64,000 bases of DNA, from contig CM070601.1 of assembly GCA_036346395.1 (NCBI GenBank), forward strand, positions 5,649,383-5,713,382. The letters run 5' to 3'. The stretch is from Hsuehochloa calcarea (taxonomy: Eukaryota > Streptophyta > Magnoliopsida > Poales > Poaceae). The position numbers were made by a program, and so were the translations under genes. The notes below the pieces were generated by a model, which did not search any database, was not told where the DNA came from, and was given only the letters and a program-made list of their open reading frames with translations. Each line of letters opens with the position of its first letter. The stretch's first letter is position 1. Positions 43,542 to 54,610 of the stretch are shown in pieces.

Positions 43542-44745
43542 TGGTACACTGCCACACCCGAACTGCGGGAAATGACCTCAGCAGCTGAGGTCATGGTCAT
43601 ATCTGTGCATATGTGAACATAAACGATCTGAGACATCCATCAACAAAGGAGCGACCCAGGGCGAGTGAGCCTCCCACTCGAGTCCACTTTGCGGAAAACC
43701 CCCCGTCCGAACCAACATCATCTTCAATTCACCCCCGCACTGCTTTCCATTCCGCGCCCTGCTCGGCGACTCTCCACCAGAGACACCTCCATAGCCGGCA
43801 TCAACTACCCCTCCTGGGGGTCCCCTCCAGTCACCGCCTCCCTTCCAGCCGCCGCCTCCCTCTCTAGTGAGTCCTCGCCCGCTGAGTCCCCACCAGTGGA
43901 AGTGGACTTGAGTCGTAGGCTGAGTCCCCCTCTGCACTGCGCTCCAGTGCAAGTGAGATCCCCCTTGTGCGCCCCCCTGAGGTCCTCCGCTGTCGCGCGC
44001 CCGCCCTGCCGCCTGTGTACCGAAATGGCTGATTCTGTTTCTGTTTCTGTATTATGCAAATGGTGTACTGAAACTTCGAAATATTATGTAAATGGTGTTC
44101 TGATTATGTATGCAAATGCTGCACTGATTCTGTTTCTGTATGCAAATGGCTAACAATCAGAAATTATGTTCATGTGTGCAAATTCTATGCGAGCTGCAGA
44201 ATTTTTTGAGTTCTGATGTGAGTTCTGGATGCAGCATTATAGCTTCTAGTTCTGATGTAATTACAAATTATGGGATGCAGCATTACAACTTCTAGTTTCT
44301 GTATGCAAATGGCTGGTAATGAGAAATTATGGGATGAAATGGAAGAATTGAGTTATGATGTAATTCTGTATGAGTGAATGAAAGCATGGAGTTGAATGTT
44401 TTTTGTGCTATCCAAATGTATGTTCAAGAATTGGGACTTGAATGTATTATCCAAATGTATGTGCTAAGTTATTTTTGTTTTTTTGGAATGGAAGCGTGGA
44501 CTTGGATGTGTAAGCTTATTCCTGAAAATGTCTAGTCAATGGAGGCAATGGAAGAAACACTGTGATTTCGTTGTATGAACTTGAAATGTTTTAGGGAAAG
44601 TCAAAACAAAATCTCACTTACAGACCACTGAAATTACACAGGTCTCCTATTACATCAGAACTAGAAGCTGTAATGCTGCATCCAGAACTCACATCAGAAC
44701 TCAAAAAATTCTGCAGCACGCATAGAATTTGCACACATGAACATA
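43542..44745. other. Spacer between BAHD copies, repeat-derived
   Basis: It holds a short palindrome (43571-43593), an arm that recurs inverted at 46618-46803, repeated phrases like TCTGTATGCAAATGG (44030-44150), and an inverted pair 44165-44265 / 44643-44745 that could form a hairpin with a 380-bp loop. No gene seen. Confidence 0.7.
43574..43757 (+). repeat. Left inverted arm flanking BAHD copy 2
   Basis: Matches the reverse complement of 46618-46803: GACATCCATCAACAAAGGA-type, CCGTCCGAACCAACATCATC and CCCCGCACTGCTTTCCATTC are shared. Similarity ends at CATATCTGTGCA on the outer side. Confidence 0.85.
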
Positions 44746-46395
44746 TGTTTAAGCGGTAGGTTTTTGTAATGATTGGCTAGTGATTTGTGTTCTTCTCGTT
44801 GACAATAAAACATGCAGCAATCAAGCTGTAGCTAGTGGAGTAAGATATTCGGTCTCGGTGCCAGACACCTCGATCCGAGGCATCATCGATCGATCAGCTG
44901 TTCAGCTGTTCCCCGCATCTGACCATTTGATTAATTCGAGGGCTCGACCGGCGAAGATTACATCTACACTTGCTACCCAAGTGTGTTGTAGCTTTCCAAC
45001 CGCATGCATTCTCCACATGAAGATCACCGTGCACTCGTCGAAGGCCGTCAAGCCTGCCTACGGCGGCGGGTCGCTCCGGCCGCCGATGTCGTCCCGCTCA
45101 CCGTGTTCGACAAGGCGACCTTCGACATGTACATCTCCGTCATCTACGCCTTCCGCGCGCCGGCGTCCCCGCCCAACGCCGTCCTCGAGGCGGGGCTCGC
45201 TAGGGCGCTGGCCGAGTACCGCGAGTGGGCGGGCCGTCTCGGCGTGGACGCCAACTGCGGCCGAGCGATCCTGCTCAACGACGCGGGCGCGCAGTTCGTG
45301 GAGGCGACGGCCGACGTCGCGCTCGACAGCGCCATGCCGCTGAGCCCGACCCCGAGGCGCTCAGCCTGCACCCGAGCGGCGACGACGCCGAGGAGCTGGT
45401 GCTGGTCAGGTCACGCGATTCGCGTGCGGGTCCCTCGTCGTGGGCTCCACCGCGCGGCACGTCGTAGCCGACGGCCGCGCCGCCACCAACTTCTTCCTCG
45501 CGTGGAGCCAGGCCACCCGCGGCGCCGTCATCCACCCCGTCCGGCGCACGACCGCGCGTCCCTCTTCAGGCCCGCGACCCGCCACGTGTCGAGTTCGAGC
45601 ACCGCGGCGTCGAGTTCAAATATCCTCACGACAAGAAGGCAGACAACAGCCACGCCGACGACGAGGTGGTGGTACACAAGGCGCACTTCAGCCGGGAGTT
45701 CATCTCCAGGCTCAAATCAGAGGCGTCGGCGGGCAGCACGCTGCAGTGCGTGGTGGCGCACCTATGGCGGTGCGTGACGAAGGCGCGCGGGCTCCACGGG
45801 TGCGAGACCACCAGCGTGCGCATCGCCGTGGACGGGCGGGCGCGGATGACGAGCCCGCCGGTGCCGGACGGCTACACCGGCAACGTCGTGCTCTGGGCGC
45901 GTCCGACCACCGCCGCGCGGGAGCTGATTGCCCGTCCGCTACGGCACGCCGTGCTGCTCATCAGCCGGGAGGTGGCCCGGATCGGCGACGGCTACTTCAA
46001 GTCGTTCGTCGACTTCGCAAGCTCCGGGACGGTGGAGGTGGAGCGGCTGGTGCCGACGGCCGACGCGACGAAGACATTGCTGAGCCCGGACGTCGACGTA
46101 GACAGCTGGCTGCGGATCCCGTTCCACGAGATGGACTTCGGCGGCGGCCGGCCGTTCTTCGCCATGCCCAGCTACCTGCCGGTGGAGGGCTCGATCATCG
46201 TCGTGCCGTCTTTCTCCTGGGACGGGAGCGTCGACGCCTACGTGCCTCTGTTCAGCCGCGACATGGACACCTTCAAGAGCTGCTGCTACTCCCTGGCAGC
46301 GGTGGCAGACGCACGACTTTAGGTAAGCCGGTGTGCCGGGCAAGGCGTCCTGCACCCCAACTGCCACACATATCCGCACCGTAGCCTGTAGGTAG
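44746..46395 (+). repeat. Tandem duplication unit 2
   Basis: Second copy of 41885-43541. Differences: a 4-bp loss in the TATA-like box, an 8-bp CAGCTGTT duplication near 44895, small losses in the leader, and five 1-bp losses within the coding region. Confidence 0.95.
45017..46322 (+). pseudogene. BAHD acyltransferase pseudogene (five single-base deletions)
   Basis: From the ATG at 45017 to the TAG at 46320 it is five bases shorter than copy 1. The losses are all single C or G bases in or beside short C/G runs: near 45068 (GGCGGCGGG for GGCGGCGGGG), 45350 (second Pro-Thr-Pro region), 45409 (GGTCAGG for GGTCCAGG), 45540 (CCGTCCGG for CCGTCCCGG) and 45568 (TTCAGGCCCG region). The frame is therefore scrambled over the first half, including the HxxxD segment, although that DNA is still present. 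From about 45666 the last 218 codons including DFGGG are intact and almost identical to copy 1. A short product from an internal ATG would lack the catalytic histidine. If the deletions are sequencing errors, this would be a second working gene. Confidence 0.88.
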
Positions 46396-46929
46396 GGGTG
46401 GTGTGGTGGCTTGCATGAGCCAAACAGTTTAAAACCCCCCGCTCAATTGCATATTAGGTTATGCAAGTATATATTTCTGCATTTGAAAATAAAGTTGTAC
46501 TTATTGCATGACTCCAACATCTATATTTCTGTATTTGAAAATAAAGTTGGAGGCCTGGGCCGAGCAGGGGGCGGCCCCGAGAAAGGGCCGACGGCGAGAC
46601 GAGCAGGCGGCCAGGCACATTTCGGGGGGAATGGAAAGCAGTGCGGGGGTTGAATTGAAGATGATGTTGGTTCGGACGGGGGGGGTTTTTCGCAAAGTGA
46701 ACTCGAGCGGGAGGCTCGCTCGCCCTGCGTCGTTCCTTTGTTGATGGACGCCTCGGATCGCTTATGTCCACATGTGCACAGATATGGTCATGTCCACGGA
46801 TTGCCGTCCTCATACAAGTAATGCTAAAAATAACACAGACGAACACGCCGTCATCGACATCGCCACGCCATGCCCTCTCCCGGATGATGCATCGCTTCCT
46901 ATGTGGCGGACACTCCATTTCTACCGACG
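46396..46929. other. Noncoding, repeat-derived
   Basis: Two copies of a TATATTTCTG(C/T)ATTTGAAAATAAAGTTG phrase (46470 and 46523) and the right inverted arm. No gene seen. Confidence 0.5.
46618..46803 (-). repeat. Right inverted arm flanking BAHD copy 2
   Basis: Reverse complement of 43574-43757 with scattered substitutions. See the left arm. Confidence 0.85.
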
Positions 46930-49025
46930 TTGTTACATCCACGCCCCGTGCCGTATGCCCCCTGTCGCGCCACTAGCCGGATGTTGCCTTTTCTGCTGCC
47001 CTGCGGCATCTTGCTGATCAATGCTCTGTAGTCTCATGGCCCGAAAGCCTTGATCGTCCACAGCACGCTCCCTCGCCTGAAATGGTCCCTGCGTGCCTCG
47101 GCGCCTCGCCGCACGACCACTGTGCGCCTCGGCCCCTCCACGGACACGGTCCACTGGCGCCTCTAGCCTCGCCGGACACGATCCACTGCGTGGTGCTGGA
47201 CCTGCTCTACTGCCCGCTCGAACATGCCACGCGGCGGCGGCGCTACTAGCCGAAATTCGCTAAACTAGGATGCGAACGCGATCACGGGAGCGTAGTAAGC
47301 AGAAAGTGGCTCAAACGTGTGAGCCATATTGTATCCCGTGTGTAATTGCAATGCATAGATTTTATGTGCTTTTGTTGCACTATATTTGTACGCCTATTGT
47401 CCGATGTTCGAGATCTGTCCAGATGGACTCAAACTTCCGCCTTTGGTTCTGCAGGCACAACACCTTGAACTTCTTCATAAGTTCCTAACTGTGGAACCAC
47501 GTGAAGAAGTTCGATGCAAGCTGCCTCATGCATCACCAGATTTCCACGTTGTTCCACTGGTGAGGGGATTCCAACCCATTCTTCATTGTGTTCAGAGCCA
47601 ACAACAACCCAGCATTGAGGTATGTGATAAGGCATACATTGGGCCAGACTTCCACAACCGCCCACTTCACATTCGCTAGGAACCACCACCAACTGAATGT
47701 GTTCTCATTCTCTACAATGACAAAAGCAACCGGGAGAAGCTGGTCATTCACGTCGGCCGCCATCGCGGAGAGAATGGTGCCCTTGCACCTCTCCATGAGG
47801 AAAGTGTCACCATCGTGAGCATAGGACGATAGAACTTGAAGCCCTCTATAAAGCAGTTGGGGCTTCCATTAGTATATCCATTTTCAAGCTTATTTGTGTA
47901 CGTACTAGGGTTTACTTCAGCAATCTGGCGAAGCATCCTTGGCATAAGGTTGTACGCCTCTTCGTATGTCCCGTACATGAACTCAGATAACCTTATGCTT
48001 GGCTCATCGGACCTTGCTATAGCTTGTCCGGATAACCAACCAGATTGACGACATCTTACAACAACATCTTGGGGGAGACAGACACGTCCTCCACAACTAG
48101 GTGGTTGACGAGGCCTGTCACATATGCGGAAGTCGCATCCCGATACTGCCGCAACGACTCATTAAGCTCGCAAGTATGGTCGATCACACCGTGAGGACTA
48201 AGCCGCAGAACTTTGCTCGGTTAGCGCTGACCTTGCTAAAGCAGCTTTCCACTACACACTTCACTGTGTAATGTCCTGAGTTAGACCGGTGCACCTGGTA
48301 TACCCCGACTGATGAACAAGGCTTACCGTGCTATATCTTGATGCACGACCACGTTGCTATGGAAGTGTTGCCCAACTAAGAGGGTGTTAGCATTAAACCC
48401 CCACTGGGACCCTTGTTGCGGTAGTACGAACTATCGCACTGCGTTATCATCAAGTCAAGATACTACGTACGGCACCTCCAAATACACAATTCTGTCGGTA
48501 GGACCAGCACCCTGGGGTGCGTCCACCTCACTACCATCCGAGCCTGGGTCGGCGTCCTCGTCGGACTCCAACCCGAGAGGCTGGCCTGATCGATACTCGT
48601 GGTAGTCAATGCGGGCCGACCACCACAGTCCCGCCCCCTTATTTTGCATAAAATTATGCTAACTCTTCTCTCGTGGACTTTCTCCAAAACAACACATTCC
48701 GTGCTACTGTCTTCAAGGTCTGCTTGCGGTCGCCCGCTTCCCGAGGCACCAGCATCATCAAGGTTTCCCGACGCTCTATGTACGAAATTCACTTACACCA
48801 TCGGCTTCCTGTATATCGCTGCCTTGGGCTGGGAAGCAATATGCATGTACTGGCCTTTTGCTACGCTTTTGTTCGCATTGACTAGCTCCCATACGTCCTG
48901 CCCTTGCCTACTTATGCAGGTGCTCATCTCGATAACAAGTTTCTTCGTCATTGGCTCCGTGTTGAACTCCTTATGGATACAACTCTTAAGCTCGTGAATA
49001 TCCATTGCATCGAGCCCCTCCACTT
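46930..49025 (-). pseudogene. Second MULE transposase remnant
   Basis: On the minus strand, 49023 starts MEGLDAMDIHELKSCIHKEF (N-terminal region). NESLRQYRDATSAYVTGLVN and VSVSPKMLL follow near 48160-48070, then GTYEEAYNLMPRMLRQIAEV near 47970, KGTILSAMAADVNDQLLPVA with NENTFSWWWF near 47780-47700, and CLITYLNAGLLLAL near 47640. In the last, the expected second catalytic Asp (ISD) is replaced by Tyr. The first catalytic segment (MDGTF) is also degraded. Frames shift repeatedly and no terminal repeats were found. The order is the same as in the 10-kb MULE, but the copy is older and lacks key residues. Confidence 0.8.
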
Positions 49026-49195
49026 AAACCACCTTGTACTGACATCTCACTAGATTCAACCCATCGGATCCAACCTATGCGAGATCGCTGCCATAAAACA
49101 TCACCAACTCGACTAGCAAACACGGGCGAGTGCCATCTAGTCTTCTTGACATATGTGGATAAAGATATCAGATCCGATTTCCAATCGATAAGAAA

Positions 49196-49283
49196 CCGAC
49201 CTTAGCTCAGTTGGTAGAGCGGAGGACTGTAGTACGCTTGCAGACAAATCCTTAGGTCGCTGGTTCGAATCCGGCAGGTCGGA
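49196..49283 (+). tRNA. tRNA-Tyr (GTA) with a 15-nt intron
   Basis: The acceptor stem CCGACCT pairs with AGGTCGG, and the discriminator is A at 49283. The D stem is GCTC/GAGC with loop AGTTGGTA. The anticodon loop CTGTAGA is interrupted after position 37; the anticodon GTA is at 49229-49231 and the intron at 49233-49247. The T arm is GCTGGTTCGAATCCGGC. Mature length is 73 nt. Tyr tRNA genes in plants normally carry an intron at this site. The internal A and B boxes (TAGCTCAGTTGG, GGTTCGAATCC) are intact, so it should be transcribed by RNA polymerase III. Confidence 0.96.
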
Positions 49284-49290
49284 GGGCTCG

Positions 49291-49295
49291 TTTTT
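49291..49295 (+). terminator. Pol III T-run terminator
   Basis: Five T residues eight bases after the tRNA end, the usual stop for RNA polymerase III. Confidence 0.7.
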
Positions 49296-50849
49296 CCCAC
49301 TCTTTTCTTTCCCGACGTGTGGTGCATTTGACGATGCTCCCTTTGGGAACACATGTCTTTTTTTAAAAAAAAAAACAGTGCGATTTACATCACCGAGCAA
49401 ACAATAGCAATACCGGCTCGGTAGAAGGCACATAGAAAGGAGCACTATATATATATACATCGTCTCATCGTGCGTGTGTCATCAAATTTCGTTCTTACTA
49501 CGACGAAGCGCATAACTCAAGCAATCAAACAACGTCTTCACACAGACTCAGGCTAACCCCCTTGCATTCGGAGAGCTTGACTTGTGCTGGCATGGCTCAA
49601 CCATTGGGCTTGGGCCACCCACGCAAAGAAAAGATCACGCCCTACCACCACTCTCTTTCCATCATTAAGCTAGTGCAAGGTAACGTCAGCTCATACTAGC
49701 TACTAGCAGAAGGAGAAGTTAAAAGAAGGGATGTACTGCCAAAAATCAAGAGGAGGCTATCTACAAAGATGGCGCAAGAAAAATGGAAAAATATTAACCT
49801 TTTAACTTTACAAAAACTAGGGATTAGAGAGGGCAAAACTAGTTGATTTTTAGTATAAACTACCGGCTTCTTAACTACACGTAAAGAGATATTAAAACGA
49901 AGAGAGGTTACGGCCCGGACTGACCGACATAGAGCTCCTCCCCTGCGACGTTACTAAAACTAAAATACTAGGATGTATCATCGAGGAAGTGGCGTGCACT
50001 GCTGCTGCCGATCAGCCCCTGAGCTCGCCGTAGCGCAGTGCGGCGCGTGACGCGAACGTCCCAGGTGCCCACGCGGGAGGCGGTGGCTGGCGCGGGCGGG
50101 TCCCGGCCGCCACGTCGGCACAGGTGCGGATACGCGTTGGGTCCCTTTGGGAGAGTGTGACTGTGCCACTATGCTGTGGGCCAGGCCGGCAGCAACAGAT
50201 AGAGCTTCTGGTTCTTTCTCCTTCCTAAATATCCTGCAGTTCGGGGCCCACAGCCCAGCCTGTGGAACCTCCCCGCGACATGCATGGAGGGCTCGAGGGC
50301 AGATTTGACCTCGTCACTAGTACTATACAGGACAATTCTTCTCTAGAGAGGATAATTCTCTCCTCTCTTGTGCTGGTTTAATACCCGTGTTTTGCTACGA
50401 ATTAAAAAAATCATATCTTATTAACCGTCCTCATGCTCAGCCTACAATACAAGTGATTCGCCGACAACCCGTTCTTGGAAAGATCGATGGAATCTTTGTA
50501 CTTTTTGCGTATCAACTTGAGCAGTTGGGGTGTGTGGGAGGAGTGGAGAGGAGATTATGGGTGGCCAACGACTCACATCTCACAAAAAAAAGATAGATCT
50601 AACGGCACATCGTATGAGGAAAGACGATCCGCCACCAATTCCTTCTTTTAAGTAATAGAGATAACACTAACGTGTCAGTCTAGCTCATGTCAATAACACA
50701 GGTAGAGTTACTAGGGCAAATCATGAAACCATACGTGGTACATACTCGTTCTCTTTCCGATCCTTTGTGCGCCTCAGGTGGCGTCCGAATTTCACAGGGT
50801 GGTGATAGAATGCGGTTCCTGAAACTTGGTTAATTTGTCGAAAAATCGC
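49296..50849. other. Intergenic region
   Basis: No gene recognised. A GC-rich patch at 49920-50170 gives short frames without motifs. Confidence 0.4.
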
Positions 50850-51110
50850 AGCTTTCACCGCTCTGATGCGTCTTCTATCCTCGTTGAAATTCTGGAGCTA
50901 TGTAGGAGTCTTACTTGTTTCGTTCTTGTTTTTGCTCACCGTGGTTTTAATCAAGCGGCTTACATTTGTGCCATGCAAACAAGCTTGGAAGTAGGCAATT
51001 GTGCACGCGCGTGGCTTAACCAAGTGCCTGATTTCCTTTGTGATTGCTACTACCGATTCGTAGCTAGATCGGATCATCCCATATATGTACCGTCCCTATA
51101 TTTGGTCGAA
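50850..51110 (+). pseudogene. LINE-type RNase H-like fragment
   Basis: The frame includes DASSILVEILELCRSL, FAHRGFNQAAYICAMQTSLE and WLNQVPDFLCDCYYR. These resemble the end of plant LINE RNase H domains (…VxRExNxxAHxLA…). The catalytic residues are not in this part. Isolated fragment; no target-primed tail was identified. Confidence 0.5.
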
Positions 51111-52722
51111 GGGATGGAACCAATCTATCCCAGATGAGATGATCCAACTTTGAAGAATTTTCCGCCCAGCTATTGTATCAGCTCGTTCATAAAAATTAGG
51201 CGAACCATCTCGTCTCGAACGTGTTCGCTCGCTCCCATGGGCTTTAGGTGGCCGTTGCGACCACTGCGACACCGGCCAGGACGGGGCTATAGACAACGCC
51301 ACCGGAGGCGGTGTCCTGGGCAAGGTGGCATTGGGGGGGAGGCGACGAAAGGAGGTGCAGTGTCGTTGGGAGGCAGCGGCGAAGGGAGACGAAGAAGAGA
51401 AGATAACGTCTGTAGAAGAAAGAGGAAAAGAAGATGAAGAAAGAAAAGGGAAAAGGAGACAAAAGGATCGATCGACGAAGCAATAAAGAATGAAGAAAAG
51501 AAGAAGGGAGAAAGAAAAGGTAAAATGAGAAAAAAAAAACAAAGAGAGAAAAAATAAAAAGAAGAGAAGAGAAAAATACTATAGACGTAATCTCACCTAT
51601 GTACGGAGAAGGTTACCAAACTAATCTTACCCTCTTAACCAAATACCATCTTATACCATCTTAGATCATCTCATACAACCAACCAAATAGTCTGCCAATA
51701 CTGTCTCATCCAGGGTGATCCCCATCCTACTTGTATTATCCCATCCCATTAAAACTCATCTCACCAATCAAACACACCTTAATGAATGAGAAGGAAGCTC
51801 CTGTTTCGAGGAGAAAAAAAAATCCTTTTGTGCGCGACCATATAACTAATTAAAGGTGTCTATCTATGAGTCATCGATAAGTTTACAGAGTAAGTAGGGA
51901 CGCTAAAATGCCACAAATTTTACTGTATGATCTTCAATCGATCAAAATGCCGTTTAAAATAATCCAAGCTTGAACCACCCTTGATACTCGTTTATAAGAT
52001 TGAGAAGAAAACACATGAGCCACCTTAGGTGTCTTTTGAACTTGTGATTCCTATTTCCCTTGGCGCAAGACCAACACCTGTGGAGCCATATATCACTTAA
52101 CGTGCACCATGTTTGTTGTAAATTACGGCCTATTTTTGGTTAAAGAATGCCTTTTTTGAGATTACAAAATCCTAATCTCATGGACAGCTAAGGGAGACAC
52201 CAAAATAGGTTATTGCTGAAATCAAGCTGTATGATAGAGTATACTCTCCTTTCTATGGAGTAAGAAATTGGGAAGTGACAAAAGCTGGCAATGCTCTTTG
52301 GTCATCAGAAGCGATAGCTGTCCATGAGAAGAGCAAACAAGTGAGCTTCGAAACACAAACAAAAGGACAGATCAAGAGGGTAGGATTTTATTATAGTTCA
52401 ATATCTGTCTAGTGTAACAAAAACCCAGTTTTATACTCAGTTCCATGTCCTAGTCATCGTTGATACCCTTTTTTTATGTTGATAAAAATAAAAACTTCCG
52501 TAATAAAAACAATTGAAGTATAGAATAAAGATGAGAAAAGTCAAATACTTAATTTAATTGATTAGTGCAAATCTGAAGAACATATGTTGACTAGCGGGCA
52601 TTCATTACAAATTTTTGGAACCGGTCTTTCAAAAAAAAGGAAGTGAAAGACCTCTCCCTGTCAATGAAACACCCCTAAAAATAACAAGTCAGAATCACCC
52701 AAAGTTTGCTTGAGGTGTGATC
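51111..52722. other. Noncoding; purine-rich tract at 51360-51580
   Basis: A long GA-rich run (GAAGAAAGAAAAGGG-like) explains the open frames on both strands. The phrase CCATCTTATACCATCTTAGATCATC (51645-51672) is repeated-like. No gene seen. Confidence 0.4.
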
Positions 52723-52992
52723 TGTTGGTAAACCATGGGCTTAGCCCAATGGCCGATCCATGGGTGGGGCTCCATCCTAAACCCTAGCAGGGTTTATAGA
52801 TTATAAATAGGGGTGATAGCCATTGTAAAAGGTCGATCGCTTGATAAAGGAATAAAGAAGAAGAATAACTCATACATCTTTATCTCTCTATGTGTTCAAT
52901 CTACTATTTGTTCTTGCATTGTTTTACATGATTCTACGTTTGTTTACGAGGTGATCGTTCGATCTGGACACACCAGCGACGGGTTCTCAACA
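52723..52992 (+). repeat. 5' LTR of the small copia element
   Basis: 270 bp, TG...CA, followed by TGTTATC, a degenerate primer-binding site. Confidence 0.75.
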
Positions 52993-53489
52993 TGTTATCT
53001 ACACAATCAACTCCAGCCTACCTCTACGTCTACTCTACTCAGATCGAAAGGTAACCGTCGTAGCACGACGCTCGTAGATTGAATCGCCTTTTCTAGACCG
53101 CTTTCAATTCCGCAAATTTGGTTTTCTAGATTATTTTCTACGGTGCAAATCTGCTCTAATCTACCACGAGCCGACTTGAAGTCACCGGCCAAGCCAATTG
53201 GTGGGTTGCACGAAAGAGTAGATAACGATTTGCGCTGCAGATTGTACATTGTATGAACGACCACAGCGCGGGCGCCGACGCACTTCTTCGGTCCCGTACT
53301 GCCCCCGAAGGGCTCCACGCAGGCCAAAGCCGCACCGGCTTGAACGCCGAGCCGCATGCGGAACTCCGCGCTTCCTGAAGAAGCACTAGCCAGCCACCGG
53401 GCGAGCCATCGCTGACCGGACCGCCGTCTCCACCGCACCGGCCCACCGTCACTCAAAGTAGCACTGGCCAGCCGGAACTCCGTCACTCA

Positions 53490-53774
53490 ATGCGGAACTC
53501 CGCGCTGCCTGAAGTTGCACAAGTGCAGATGGGTTATGTGAAGAGTCATCTCATAAATCATATCAACCATAAGTTCTTCTATGCCCATGAATTACAAAAG
53601 ATGAACAAAATTAAAGTACTGCATATTAAGTCATGTGAAAATCTTATAGATTTATTCACTAAGCCACTTCTAGCGTCTAACCTTAAAAGATGCATACTTG
53701 GAATTGGAATGATGAGACTTAGAGAAGTGCATAATTTAGATGAGAATCTTCGTAAACTCATTATTGAAATTTGA
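53490..53774 (+). pseudogene. Copia polyprotein C-terminus remnant
   Basis: The frame reads GYVKSHLINHINHKFFYAHE, then VLHIKSCENLIDLFTKPLLA and GIGMMRLREVH. The order SHLxNxINPKFFYxHELQ..NLADLFTK...GIGMRRL is the usual end of the RNase H region of a rice copia family. Everything upstream in pol is missing. Confidence 0.8.
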
Positions 53775-54010
53775 TTACAAAGATCGAGTACCCAAAAAGT
53801 AAATCCTACAGATTAAATGAAATTAGGTGGATTGTACTCTTTTTCTCTTGACGAGTTTTTCTGAAGTTTCTCGGCTAAGATTTTCAATGAGGCAATTCGT
53901 GCAACGTAGCAGAACTGGTATCATATACTCTTTTTTCAAAAAATTTCCACTGAGTTTTAATGGAGTTTTGACAAGACATGAATATGTGAGGATAGATGCT
54001 CAATGGAGAA

Positions 54011-54285
54011 TATTGGGAAACTATGAGTTTAACCCAGCAGCCGGCACATATGTGAGCGCCTCCATACCAAACCCTACTAGGGTCTCTAGACTATAAATAG
54101 ATGGTGCTAGTCATTGTAAAATGTTAATCGCTTGATGAAAGAATAAAGAAGATGAAGATGAATACCTTCTACATCTTTATCTCTGTGTGTGTGTTCAATC
54201 TACTATTTATTTTTATATTATTTGATATGAAACTATAACTGTTTACGATATAATCGTTCTCTCATCCAGCGATACGAGAGAGGGA
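54011..54285 (+). repeat. 3' LTR of the small copia element
   Basis: Aligns with the 5' LTR along its length but with many substitutions; the right edge is approximate. Confidence 0.65.
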
Positions 54286-54610
54286 AAGGCAATGAAAACA
54301 AAAGGATTAATGTATGGTTACAGATGAGAAGTGGGTAGGCCAAAGGTAAATATCCAACTGTAACCACTAGGCCCCAGCATCTCCCATAAAACCAAAATCA
54401 CAATCAGATCAAATAAAAATCACTGGAACTAACCAAAGCTACCACGGATACGGGGGACACCATCAGCAAGAACAGAGATCCCGTAAGTAGAAAAGAAAAG
54501 GCAGGAACGTACCTTCCATTTTAGGAAGGTGAAGAGGGGGAGAGGAGAAGCCAGAGCCAAGAAGCCAACACTGCAGGGAAATCCAGCCAAGGGGGGTGGA
54601 CTAGGAGGAG
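54286..54610 (+). promoter_or_regulatory. Upstream region / 5' UTR of the 14-3-3 gene
   Basis: The short gap between the old copia LTR and the ATG must contain the promoter and leader, unless the promoter lies in the element. GA-rich leader sequence (54525-54610) precedes the ATG. No TATA box was identified with confidence. Confidence 0.35.

Larger units (their letters stand above)
52723..54285 (+). mobile_element. Small copia-derived LTR retrotransposon (about 1.56 kb, nonautonomous)
   Basis: The direct repeats 52723-52992 and about 54011-54285 share the TATA phrase (GATTATAAATAGG / GACTATAAATAGATG), GCTTGAT(A/G)AA(G)GAATAAAGAAGA, CATCTTTATCTCT and TTCAATCTACTATTT. The 5' LTR starts TGTTGG and ends TCTCAACA. 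Between them lie a GC-rich leader and only the C-terminal end of a copia polyprotein. The LTRs are well diverged, so insertion is old. No target duplication could be fixed. Confidence 0.75.

Noticed and set aside
45440..46384. 314-codon plus-strand frame in BAHD copy 2
   Set aside because: It reads the duplicated gene in the wrong phase; the conserved protein is in another frame.
51096..51542. 148-codon minus-strand frame
   Set aside because: Produced by a purine-rich tract; phenylalanine/serine-rich low complexity.
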